Shown piece by piece: positions 56,120-64,000 of a stretch of 64,000 bases of DNA. The DNA comes from Noviherbaspirillum humi (GTDB lineage Bacteria > Pseudomonadota > Gammaproteobacteria > Burkholderiales > Burkholderiaceae_D): assembly GCF_900188095.1 (NCBI RefSeq), contig NZ_FZOT01000001.1, forward strand, positions 620,001 to 684,000, written 5' to 3'. A program made the position numbers and the translations under genes. The notes under the pieces were generated by a model. The model saw nothing but the letters and a program-made list of their open reading frames with translations, was not told the origin of the DNA and did not search any database. Position 1 is the first letter of the stretch. Each line of letters opens with the position of its first letter.

Positions 56120-57004
56120 ATGCATCAGCGAAAAGGCATCATTCTGGCGGGCGGCTCCGGCACCCGGCTGTATCCCGTGACAATGGCGGTGTCGAAGCAA
56201 TTGCTGCCGGTGTACGACAAGCCGATGATCTACTATCCGCTCAGCGTGCTGATGCTGTCCGGCATCCGCGAGGTGCTGATCATCTCCACGCCGCAGGACA
56301 CGCCTCGCTTCCAGGAACTGCTTGGTGATGGCGCGCAATGGGGCCTGAGCCTGCAATATGCCGTCCAGCCGTCGCCAGACGGCTTGGCCCAGGCTTTCAT
56401 CATAGGCAAGGAATTCGTCGGCGACGCGCCTTCGGCGCTGATCCTCGGCGACAACATCTTCTACGGACATGACTTCGAAGCGCAGCTGCGGGCCGCCACG
56501 GCAAAGCCGGAGGGCGCCACAGTATTCGCTTACCACGTTCACGACCCCGAGCGCTACGGCGTGGTCGAGTTCGATGGCGATCAGCGCGCGGTCAGCATCG
56601 AAGAAAAGCCGCTCAAGCCGAAATCCAGCTATGCCGTGACCGGCCTCTATTTCTACGATAACCAGGTATGCGACATCGCGGCCGGCATCAAGCCGTCGGC
56701 ACGCGGGGAGCTGGAAATCACCGACGTCAACCGCGCCTATCTCGAAAGGAACAGGCTGAACGTCGAAGTCATGGGTCGAGGCATGGCCTGGCTAGATACC
56801 GGTACCCATGAATCGCTGCTCGAAGCCTCGCAGTTCATCGCCACCATCGAGAACCGGCAGGGGCTGAAGGTGGCTTGCCCGGAGGAGATCGCCTTCCGCA
56901 AGGGGTACATCGATAGCGAACAGCTGGAAAAGCTGGCGGCCCCGCTGAAGAAAAATGCGTATGGACGTTACCTGATGCGCATCCTGACCGATAAGGTGTT
57001 CTGA
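56120..57004 (+). CDS. rfbA: Glucose-1-phosphate thymidylyltransferase
   Basis: First step of dTDP-L-rhamnose synthesis. Length 294 aa. The nucleotidyl loop [12 protein letters not shown], then [34 protein letters not shown] and the [12 protein letters not shown] segment are diagnostic. It lies 2 bp after rfbD and 2 bp before rfbC. Confidence 0.97.
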   Translation: MHQRKGIILAGGSGTRLYPVTMAVSKQLLPVYDKPMIYYPLSVLMLSGIREVLIISTPQDTPRFQELLGDGAQWGLSLQYAVQPSPDGLAQAFIIGKEFVGDAPSALILGDNIFYGHDFEAQLRAATAKPEGATVFAYHVHDPERYGVVEFDGDQRAVSIEEKPLKPKSSYAVTGLYFYDNQVCDIAAGIKPSARGELEITDVNRAYLERNRLNVEVMGRGMAWLDTGTHESLLEASQFIATIENRQGLKVACPEEIAFRKGYIDSEQLEKLAAPLKKNAYGRYLMRILTDKVF

Positions 57005-57006
57005 CA

Positions 57007-57552
57007 ATGAAAGCCGTATCCACCTCCATTCCCGACGTGCTGATTCTCGAGCCGACCGTGTTCGGCGACGATCGTGGGTTCTTCTTCGAAAGCTTCAATG
57101 CCCGCCGCTTCCAGGAACTCACGGGCGTGGCGGCCGAGTTCGTTCAGGACAATCACTCGAAGTCTGCCAAGAACGTGCTGCGCGGCTTGCATTACCAAAT
57201 TCAGCAGCCTCAAGGCAAGCTGGTGCGCGTGGTGTCGGGCGAAGTGTTCGATGTCGCCGTCGACATCCGAAAAAGCTCGCCGACGTTCGGCAAGTGGGTG
57301 GGTGCGACGTTGTCTGCAGAGAACAAGCGCCAGCTGTGGATTCCGGAGGGCTTTGCCCACGGCTTTGTCGTGTTGAGCGACTCGGCCGAATTTCTTTACA
57401 AGACGACCGACTACTGGGCGCCGGAGCATGAGCGTTCCATTTTGTGGAGCGATCCGGAGATCGGCGTTCAATGGCCGATAGAAGATGTACCGCTTCTTTC
57501 GGCAAAGGATAGAAACGGCAAGTCGTTTTGTGACGCTGAATACTTTGGTTGA
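57007..57552 (+). CDS. rfbC: dTDP-4-dehydrorhamnose 3,5-epimerase
   Basis: Cupin epimerase, third step of the dTDP-rhamnose pathway. Length 181 aa. DDRGFFFESFNARRF, QDNHSKSAKNVLRGLHYQ with the catalytic His, KLVRVVSGEVFDVAVDIR and the PEGFAHGFVVLS segment are present. It closes the rfbBDAC unit. Codon use grows less GC-biased from its 3' end onward. Confidence 0.97.
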   Translation: MKAVSTSIPDVLILEPTVFGDDRGFFFESFNARRFQELTGVAAEFVQDNHSKSAKNVLRGLHYQIQQPQGKLVRVVSGEVFDVAVDIRKSSPTFGKWVGATLSAENKRQLWIPEGFAHGFVVLSDSAEFLYKTTDYWAPEHERSILWSDPEIGVQWPIEDVPLLSAKDRNGKSFCDAEYFG

Positions 57553-57656
57553 ACCTTGTCCCGGACCTCCTGTCGTTTTCCGGCCATGTGTTCGCCAGCG
57601 ATATCCGATGGGCAAAATTTAACGCAACTAGCGAGCCGTTATCACGCTACAGATTA

Positions 57657-58487
57657 ATGAATTTACAAAACACAGCCGGAACGTCAGTAAACACTTTGGT
57701 TGCCAGCCTATGGCGCAACCGTCAACTCATTGCAAGAATGAGCAAGCGTGAGGTCGTTGGACGCTATCGCGGATCGATACTTGGCCTTGCATGGTCCTTC
57801 TTCAACCCTGTCCTGATGCTCGCCGTCTATACCTTCTTCTTCTCGGTGATTTTTAAGGCGAGATGGAGCGGACTGGACGGTGCCGACAAGGGCAGCTTCG
57901 CCACCCTGGTATTCGTCGGGATGATTGTCCATGGACTTTTCGCTGAGTGCGTCAACAAGGCGCCCACACTCATCGTAAATAACGTCAGCTATGTGAAGAA
58001 AGTGGTTTTTCCGCTCGAAATCCTGCCCTGGATTAGTCTGGGTTCAGCCATGTTTCATATGGCAATCAGCTTGGCGGTGCTGGTCCTTGCCCGCATTCTC
58101 TTGGGAGGCACGCTCTCCTGGACAATTTTTTTCTTCCCCTTGGTCCTCCTTCCACTGGTGCTTGTGACGATCGGGTTTTCCTGGTTTTTTGCTGCCGTCG
58201 GCGTTTATCTGCGTGATGTTGTCCAGACCGTGGGCATATTCACGACGGTACTCACTTTCCTGTCGCCCGTGTTTTACCCCATTTCAGCATTGCCAGAACG
58301 GTATCACTTCTGGTTCAAGCTCAATCCGCTGACTTTCATCATCGAGGAGAGTCGGAATGTCCTCATCTGGAACCACGCGCCGGATTGGACCAACCTTGGT
58401 CTCATGGTTGTAGCGGCCGGTTTGATTGCTTGGCTCGGATTTTGGGTGTTCCAGAAGTGTCGCGAGGGGTTCGCAGATGTCGTCTGA
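57657..58487 (+). CDS. wzm: O-antigen ABC transporter permease Wzm
   Basis: Inner-membrane permease that exports undecaprenol-linked O-antigen with Wzt. Length 276 aa with about six membrane helices. The family segment near the N-terminus is KREVVGRYRGSILGLAWSF, followed by the FFFSVIFKARW core. VSYVKKVVFPLEILPW is the ABC-2 polysaccharide exporter motif. ATG 57657 is chosen; a TTG at 57549 overlapping the rfbC stop has no support. It overlaps wzt by 11 bp. Confidence 0.93.
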   Translation: MNLQNTAGTSVNTLVASLWRNRQLIARMSKREVVGRYRGSILGLAWSFFNPVLMLAVYTFFFSVIFKARWSGLDGADKGSFATLVFVGMIVHGLFAECVNKAPTLIVNNVSYVKKVVFPLEILPWISLGSAMFHMAISLAVLVLARILLGGTLSWTIFFFPLVLLPLVLVTIGFSWFFAAVGVYLRDVVQTVGIFTTVLTFLSPVFYPISALPERYHFWFKLNPLTFIIEESRNVLIWNHAPDWTNLGLMVVAAGLIAWLGFWVFQKCREGFADVV

Positions 58488-59706
58488 TATTGCAATCAAG
58501 GTATCTGGACTTGGCAAGTGTTATCACTTGTATGACGCGCCCAGACATCGTTTGCTGCAAATCTTGTTTGGCAAGAAGCGGCAGTTTTTTCGCGAATACT
58601 GGGCATTGTCTGATGTCTCCTTCGATGTTCGGAAGGGTGAAACCATCGGCATCATCGGCCGCAATGGTGCGGGTAAATCGACTTTGCTACAGATGTTGTG
58701 CGGCACATTGCATCCGACAGCGGGCACCGTGCAGGTTAATGGGCGCTTGGCCGCGCTGCTTGAACTCGGCGCTGGCTTCAATCCGGAATTTACCGGCCGC
58801 GAGAACGTCTTCCTCAGCGGCGCGCTGCATGGGCTAAGCAATGCACAGATCCAGGAGCGGTTCGACGACATCGCTGCTTTCGCAGACATTGGCGGCTTTA
58901 TCGATCAAGCGGTCAAAACTTACTCGACTGGCATGTTCGTTCGACTCGCTTTCGCAGTGCAGGTGCATCTGGACCCTGACGTTTTCGTGATCGACGAGGC
59001 GCTGGCGGTTGGCGATCAGCGCTTCGTCCAGAAATGCTATCGCAAGCTTGAAGAACTCAAAAGCCGGGGAACCAGCCTGTTATTTGTTTCTCATGACACG
59101 ACTGCAATCAAGATGCTTTCAGACCGCGCGGTCTGGATTCATGACGGTAAGCTGCGAAAAATTGGCGACGCCTCAACGGTCGTGGATGCGTACCGCAACT
59201 GGGCGGACGGCATCAGCGAATCTATTGCGGCACCGGCGGGAACCAGTTTGCCAATCGATAAGCAGGCGGACTTGGCGGTGAACAAAGTATCCCTACTGAC
59301 GTCCGAAGGGCGGGAGAGTAGCACCTTCATTCATGGCGAGTCGGTTACGCTGAGCATCGATATACAGAACCGAGGGCTTCCGGTTGGAATTCCCATAAGG
59401 CTAGGCTTTTCGGCAAGAAATAACCGAGGAGTCGAAATATTCGGCTCCAATACATTCGATAGCCAAGTGGTGCTCGAAACGCCGGAACCGGGAGCCAGCA
59501 TGACTCTAAAGGCCGATTTCAGGCTTCCGCTTCTAGCTGCCGGCGTCTACACAATGAGCTTAAATGTCGACGCGCTGAACTCGGAAGGCAACTATGAAGC
59601 GGAAGTCATGCTGGTGGACTTCTTCTCTTTTCACATCGACGAAAGAGTCAAGGTCTATACCTTGATCGGTGTCGACGTGAATTTCAAGGTCGGACAATAC
59701 GCCTGA
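58477..59706 (+). CDS. wzt: O-antigen ABC transporter ATPase Wzt with C-terminal extension
   Basis: Energises O-antigen export. Length 409 aa. The nucleotide-binding domain (residues 1-240) has Walker A GRNGAGKST at 61-69, the modified signature YSTGMFVRLAFA, Walker B VFVIDEALAVGD and the switch His in LLFVSHD. A C-terminal domain (about residues 265-405, beta-rich, with VTLSIDIQNRG and FRLPLLAAGVYTMSLN) matches Wzt_C carbohydrate-binding modules. Those recognise the modified end of the exported chain in E. coli O9a (established there). So a capped polymer is likely here. Confidence 0.93.
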   Translation: MSSDIAIKVSGLGKCYHLYDAPRHRLLQILFGKKRQFFREYWALSDVSFDVRKGETIGIIGRNGAGKSTLLQMLCGTLHPTAGTVQVNGRLAALLELGAGFNPEFTGRENVFLSGALHGLSNAQIQERFDDIAAFADIGGFIDQAVKTYSTGMFVRLAFAVQVHLDPDVFVIDEALAVGDQRFVQKCYRKLEELKSRGTSLLFVSHDTTAIKMLSDRAVWIHDGKLRKIGDASTVVDAYRNWADGISESIAAPAGTSLPIDKQADLAVNKVSLLTSEGRESSTFIHGESVTLSIDIQNRGLPVGIPIRLGFSARNNRGVEIFGSNTFDSQVVLETPEPGASMTLKADFRLPLLAAGVYTMSLNVDALNSEGNYEAEVMLVDFFSFHIDERVKVYTLIGVDVNFKVGQYA

Positions 59707-59743
59707 AGCGGCTGGGCCGATCTAGTCAATAGGATCAATAGAC

Positions 59744-62700
59744 TTGATTTACGATACCTTCATTTTTTTTAACGAGCTCGACTTGCTCGAGTTGCGGTTA
59801 AATGTGCTCGATAAGCATGTTGACTACTTTGTGCTGGTAGAAGCTACAGAGACTTTCCAGGGTGCGCCGAAGCCTTTACATTTTGCCGACAACAAGGATC
59901 GTTTCTCGAAGTTTCTGCACAAGATTGTCTATGTCGTCGTAGATGACATGCCGCGCGGCGCGGCGCCCTTTGATCGTGAGTACCATCAGCGCGACTGCAT
60001 CCTGAGAGGATTGCTAAATTGCCGACCGGATGATTTCGTCCTCCTATCGGATGTCGATGAAATACCGAATCCGGAACGCATTCCCGCCACCTTGCAAGAC
60101 GGCTTGCCCATCGTATTCGAGCAGCCGCTCTTTTATTACAAGTTAAACCGAAAATGCGTTCAAATGGAGAGCCTGCCATGGTCCGTGCTGACTCATTACG
60201 GCAATCTCGGACAGCCATCACAGCTCAGGCGTACTGTCGTCAAGCTTCAGTCAGAAATCCTGAGCCGTAAAGTCATCACGGATGGGTTCCAGATCATCAA
60301 AGACGGCGGCTGGCATTTCAGCTATTTGGGGTCTCCGGAGAACATCGTCAAGAAGATCGAAGCGTTCTCGCATGCAGAATACAATCGTCCTGAGTTCAAG
60401 AATATCGGCACTCTGGCGGACTGCATCAGCAAGGGGCGCGATCTGTTCGGTCGGGAATTGATCTTCGTGACCGTGGATATAGAAGAGTTGCCTCAATACG
60501 TGCGCAACAATCGCGAGAAATATGAGGCGATGCATTATCTCGAATCGGCGACTCAAACGACGAGTTTGGGCGAAATTTCCCATACGCTCGACATTCTGTT
60601 CGACCAATACAGCCGTTACCGTGCCTGCGCAGAGTTACTCCTGCGTCTCGGGGCGACTTCCCAAAGCCGGATTCTCGATGTCGGCTCGGGAAGCGCCTGC
60701 CTGCTCTCCGAATTCCTTCCCGGTTTTGACATCAGCTATGTCGATCCGCTCATTAACACCTTGCCGTCGAAGAAGAGCAATCAGTTTGGCTACCAGATTG
60801 ATGAAGTGGCTGACAAGCTTGGCCTCTTCGACTTTGTCGTCGCCATCGATGTGCTGGAGCATGTGCCGCCTCAATTCCGGGAGGGGTTCACCACCACCTT
60901 GACGGCATTGGCCACGAAGTCGGTCGTGCTTGCCTTTCCCTATGCGGATGAGCAGTTTCCTGTCAACGTGGATCAGGCGATCAACGAAGATTACGCCTAC
61001 ATAAACGAGCAGTCGTACAGTTGGCTTGAGGAGCACGATACCTATGGTCTGCCAAATGTTCAGAATCTACAATCCGGTTTCGCTTCTCGCGGTATGGATG
61101 CTGGATTTTTTTACCATGGGTATGCGCCTTGGCTGAAAGAGCTTCTGTCCTATGTGATCAATGTGAATGACATTGCCGCCGCGAGAGAATTGGGATATCA
61201 GGCTAGCCGCGAATTCAATCAGAAGCTGTACGACTACGACTTCAACCAACCGGCTTATCGTGTTTTTCTGGTTGCAAGCAAGTCGGTACTCCCATCCGGC
61301 TGGAAGCCGGCTGAAAAGCCGATCGATTCAGCCGCTGAGCAACAGTTCGAAGCGATCATGCATAAGGCATATCTTCGGTTGTACGCTCAGCTTCAAGCCA
61401 CCGAACGGGAAATGCTGGAAGCAAAGTCCTCCGCTTCCGCGAGCGCGGCCGAACGGGAACGCGCGCTGGCCGAACGCGAAGCCGCGCTTGCGCAAGCCGA
61501 TGCACTGCGGAAGCAGTACGAGCAAGCCAACGAACTGATTGCGCAAATGCGGCGTTCCAACTCCTGGCGCTTGACCAAGCCCTTGCGATTCGCTGCGCGT
61601 CTAAAGCGCTACGGCTTGGGTCTCGACGACAGGCGCGCTCTTGGCCAAGTGGTGCGCAAGGCTTATCGGCGCATGCCTCTGCCCGATGCTGCGCGAAACG
61701 GCCTGCGCTGGCTATATCACCGCCATCTGAAAAGACTGCTGACGCCGCATTCCCGCCAATTCGCAAACCTCCCTTTTACGCTGCCTTCGCTAGTGCCTGC
61801 CGCGCGCAACGACGCATTGCCTGATTACGTCATGTGGGGTGTCATCGATTGGCACTTCAGATTCCAGCGTCCCCAGCAACTGGCCACGGCCCTGGCGGCA
61901 TCCGGCCGTCGTGTCGTTTATGTTTCGCCTGCCTTCGTTCCTGATGGCCGTGCCGGATTTGACCTAGAGCAGCTTGATGCCACCGGCAGGCTGTTCCAGG
62001 TCAAGCTCTTCGTCTCGACGGCGCCGACGATCTATTCCCAGGCACCCACTGCGCAGGAACTGGGGCAAATCCAGGCGAGCCTCGGCGCCTTGCTCGAGTG
62101 GCTGAATCCGCGGCAAATCGAAAGCGTCGTGCAACACCCGTTCTGGTACGAGGCGGCGATGGCCTTGCCGAATAGCCGTGTGGTTTATGACTGCATGGAC
62201 CATCACGATGGGTTCGGCAATAACGCGACCGAGATATCCGTCCTGGAAAATGCCTTGATCAAGCATGCCGACCTCACGATCACCACGTCGGACTGGCTGG
62301 ACAGGGAGGCGGAGAAGCTCACCGAGCGCCGGGCCCTGATAAGAAATGCTGGGGACTATGCGCACTTTTCGAAAGCGCCTGCCACGGTTTACCGGGATCC
62401 GGAATCGAGGAAAGTCATAGGCTATTACGGCGCAATCGCCGAGTGGTTCGATCAAGATTTGGTGAAAGCGGTGGCGCGGGCATTTCCCGACTGCTGCATC
62501 TTGCTCATCGGTGCCGATAGCGTGAACGCGCAGCGCCGGCTGGGCAAGCTTGCGAACGTGAAGTTCACGGGCGAAGTGTCGTATCAGGACTTGCCGTCCT
62601 ACCTGTACGGCTTCGATGTATGCATGCTGCCCTTCAAGATCATCCCGCTGACGCTTGCCACCAATCCAGTCAAAGTCTATGAGTATCTCAGCGCCGGCAA

Positions 62701-63736
62701 GCCGGTCGTGTCGGTTGATCTTCCGGAAATCGCTCAATGCGAAGGACTGGTTCGCGTAGGAACAACTCCCGACGAGTTTGTCCGCCACCTGGCGGCAGAA
62801 TTGGCGGGGGAGCCTTCCCAAGAGCAGGAGGCGCGCAGGCGTTCATTCGCTGCAGGACAGACCTGGGAGCACCGTGTCAGTCAGCTGATTGCGGATGTCG
62901 AAGGCAAGAAAGACGAGCCCCTGGTCAGCATCATCGTCGTCACCTATAACAACCTGGCGCTCACCCAGGCCTGCCTGGCAAGCATTGACGCCTACAGCGA
63001 CTACCCCAATCTGGAAATCATCGTGGTCGATAATGCTTCCAGCGATGGTTCCCCGGCTTATCTGTCCGACTGGGTGAAGGGCGCGTCCAATCGCAAGTTG
63101 ATTCTCAATGCTGACAACCTTGGCTTCGCCGCCGGTAACAATGTCGGGTTGGCTGCTGCGTCGGGCGAGTATCTCGTGTTGTTGAACAACGATACCTACG
63201 TTACCCCCGGCTGGGTGCGAACGATGATGCGGCACCTGCAATTGAATCCGGAGATTGGATTGATCGGTCCTGTCACGAACAACATCGGCAACGAAGCCAA
63301 GATCGAGATCGCTTACGACGACATGCAGCAAATGCTGCGGAAGTCAGCCGCCCATACCCGCAGGCACATTGGAAAGACGTTCCGTCTGCACACCGCAGCA
63401 TTCTTCTGCGTGATGATGCCGCGCGTCGTCTATCAGCAGGTCGGCCCGCTGGACGAGGCGTTCGGCAGGGGTTTCTTCGAGGACGACGACTATTGCCGCA
63501 GGGTGGAACAGTTGGGCAAGGAAATCGCCTGTGCGGAAGATGTCTTCATCCACCATCACTTGTCCGCGTCTTTCAACAAGCTCAAGAGCAAGGAAAGGCA
63601 GGCGCTGTTCGACCAGAACCGGGTGCTCTACGAAGCTAAATGGGGAAAATGGACGCCGCATAGCTACCGTGACGCAGGGCAATCTGCGCCAGCGGAAAAC
63701 TCCTTGTCGGACAGCCGGCACGCGCATTCGAAATGA
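59744..63736 (+). CDS. Five-module glycosyltransferase/methyltransferase fusion (GT17-MTase-coiled coil-GT4-GT2)
   Basis: A 1330-aa protein. Residues 1 to about 255: GT17-like (MIYDTFIFFNELDLLELRLN start, LVEATETFQG, LLSDVDEIPNP). About 285-460: SAM methyltransferase-like (RILDVGSGSACLLSEF, FVVAIDVLEHVPPQF). About 545-605: charged coiled coil ending in NSWRLTKPLRF, common in polysaccharide GT proteins. About 690-1050: GT4-like (WGVIDWHFRFQRPQQLA, KVIGYYGAIAEWFDQ, PVKVYEYLSAGKPVVS). About 1058-1310: GT2 (VSIIVVTYNN, VVDNASSDGS, LLNNDTYVTPGW, FEDDDYCRRVEQ). TTG start at 59744, 9 nt after AGGA. The stop overlaps the next gene by ATGA. Cytoplasmic assembly of the exported glycan is inferred. Confidence 0.88.
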   Translation: MIYDTFIFFNELDLLELRLNVLDKHVDYFVLVEATETFQGAPKPLHFADNKDRFSKFLHKIVYVVVDDMPRGAAPFDREYHQRDCILRGLLNCRPDDFVLLSDVDEIPNPERIPATLQDGLPIVFEQPLFYYKLNRKCVQMESLPWSVLTHYGNLGQPSQLRRTVVKLQSEILSRKVITDGFQIIKDGGWHFSYLGSPENIVKKIEAFSHAEYNRPEFKNIGTLADCISKGRDLFGRELIFVTVDIEELPQYVRNNREKYEAMHYLESATQTTSLGEISHTLDILFDQYSRYRACAELLLRLGATSQSRILDVGSGSACLLSEFLPGFDISYVDPLINTLPSKKSNQFGYQIDEVADKLGLFDFVVAIDVLEHVPPQFREGFTTTLTALATKSVVLAFPYADEQFPVNVDQAINEDYAYINEQSYSWLEEHDTYGLPNVQNLQSGFASRGMDAGFFYHGYAPWLKELLSYVINVNDIAAARELGYQASREFNQKLYDYDFNQPAYRVFLVASKSVLPSGWKPAEKPIDSAAEQQFEAIMHKAYLRLYAQLQATEREMLEAKSSASASAAERERALAEREAALAQADALRKQYEQANELIAQMRRSNSWRLTKPLRFAARLKRYGLGLDDRRALGQVVRKAYRRMPLPDAARNGLRWLYHRHLKRLLTPHSRQFANLPFTLPSLVPAARNDALPDYVMWGVIDWHFRFQRPQQLATALAASGRRVVYVSPAFVPDGRAGFDLEQLDATGRLFQVKLFVSTAPTIYSQAPTAQELGQIQASLGALLEWLNPRQIESVVQHPFWYEAAMALPNSRVVYDCMDHHDGFGNNATEISVLENALIKHADLTITTSDWLDREAEKLTERRALIRNAGDYAHFSKAPATVYRDPESRKVIGYYGAIAEWFDQDLVKAVARAFPDCCILLIGADSVNAQRRLGKLANVKFTGEVSYQDLPSYLYGFDVCMLPFKIIPLTLATNPVKVYEYLSAGKPVVSVDLPEIAQCEGLVRVGTTPDEFVRHLAAELAGEPSQEQEARRRSFAAGQTWEHRVSQLIADVEGKKDEPLVSIIVVTYNNLALTQACLASIDAYSDYPNLEIIVVDNASSDGSPAYLSDWVKGASNRKLILNADNLGFAAGNNVGLAAASGEYLVLLNNDTYVTPGWVRTMMRHLQLNPEIGLIGPVTNNIGNEAKIEIAYDDMQQMLRKSAAHTRRHIGKTFRLHTAAFFCVMMPRVVYQQVGPLDEAFGRGFFEDDDYCRRVEQLGKEIACAEDVFIHHHLSASFNKLKSKERQALFDQNRVLYEAKWGKWTPHSYRDAGQSAPAENSLSDSRHAHSK

Positions 63737-64000
63737 ACAGGGTGTTGCCAACCGTTTTCAATGGTCTTGCCGGTCTCGCCGCCTTGATCGGCACCGGCCT
63801 GGTGATCCATGGCTTGAGCCTCATGGCTTGGCCGGACGCGATTCCATTCAGCGACACGACGCTTCTCATGGACTCGCCCCTGTTGCGCTTCCTGTTGCTG
63901 CTGCTCGTCGCTGCAGTGCTGGTCACGACCATCACGCTGGCCAGCAGGTGCAAGCCGCTGGTCGCTGCGGCGGCAGTGGCAACGCTCTTGGCTTTGGGCA
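63733..64000 (+). CDS. Membrane protein, 5' part only (cut by window end)
   Basis: ATG 63733 overlaps the fusion-gene stop (ATGA). The open frame runs to the window end (89 codons). Hydrophobic stretches at about residues 8-32, 51-68 and 77-89 indicate an integral membrane protein. No motif identifies it; position suggests a role in glycan synthesis or transport. Confidence 0.7.
   Translation, partial: MNRVLPTVFNGLAGLAALIGTGLVIHGLSLMAWPDAIPFSDTTLLMDSPLLRFLLLLLVAAVLVTTITLASRCKPLVAAAAVATLLALG

Noticed and set aside
57549-57656. TTG start for wzm overlapping the rfbC stop
   Set aside because: Would add 36 residues that do not fit Wzm proteins; ATG 57657 gives the normal size.

Overview
The window is a high-GC stretch of bacterial chromosome, almost fully coding, with no rRNA, tRNA, insertion sequence, prophage or CRISPR that I could see. 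Gene content and order (ffh next to ypjD, pilS-pilR-ampD, a Chp chemosensory cluster behind hemL/thiD/rubredoxin, yqgE-ruvX-pyrR-pyrB-pyrC', a two-ATP-cone NrdA, Lys/Ala-rich histone H1-like proteins) point to a betaproteobacterium of the Burkholderiales, most like Oxalobacteraceae (Herbaspirillum or Noviherbaspirillum type). The family placement is inference from gene repertoire, not from a database search.

Layout. 1-2.0 kb: 3' part of proS and a small lytic transglycosylase. 2.1-4.3 kb, minus strand: a histone H1-like/SWIB fusion and ffh. 4.6-9.5 kb: ypjD, a small Cys-rich membrane protein, pilS, pilR and ampD, mostly translationally coupled. 9.5-14.1 kb: nrdA and nrdB behind a sigma-70-type promoter overlapped by two NrdR-like boxes 31 bp apart. 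14.1-16.1 kb: an intergenic region with strong hairpins, an AlgP-like protein built on 69-bp tandem repeats, a yggT gene and a decayed yggU (DUF167) pseudogene. 16.2-23.5 kb, minus strand: a run of housekeeping genes (nucleotidyltransferase-like protein, tlpA, aroQ, accB, accC, prmA, DUF3426 protein, PfkB kinase, glycine-zipper lipoprotein). 23.6-31.5 kb, plus strand: mpl, yqiA, an RNase II-family gene, a TonB-like protein, aroE, mtgA and corA. 31.6-33.7 kb, minus strand: hemL and a divergent thiD-like gene. 33.8-44.0 kb: rubredoxin, then pilG-pilH-pilI-pilJ-pilL, the chemosensory system that controls type IV pili. 44.0-51.0 kb: phrB, yqgE, ruvX, pyrR, pyrB, a pyrC' that lacks the metal-binding histidines, plsC and apaH.

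51.1-64 kb is a surface-polysaccharide locus. manC and gmd make GDP-mannose and GDP-4-keto-6-deoxymannose. rfbB, rfbD, rfbA and rfbC make dTDP-L-rhamnose. An ABC O-antigen exporter follows: wzm, and a wzt with a long C-terminal extension. Then comes a 1330-residue protein that joins a GT17-like domain, a SAM-methyltransferase-like domain, a short coiled coil, a GT4-like domain and a GT2 domain. Codon use from about 57.5 kb onward is visibly less GC-biased, as is common in O-antigen loci. The window ends inside a further membrane-protein gene.

The most unusual item is the GT17/methyltransferase/coiled-coil/GT4/GT2 fusion directly after a Wzt with a probable carbohydrate-binding tail. This resembles the logic of capped, ABC-exported O antigens, where a methylated end and a coiled-coil ruler set chain length. 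Other leads are the SWIB-histone fusion, the 69-bp repeat gene with a 30-bp dyad in front of it, the decayed yggU, a codon-use shift inside nrdB, and a consensus FNR/ANR box in the gmd-rfbB gap.
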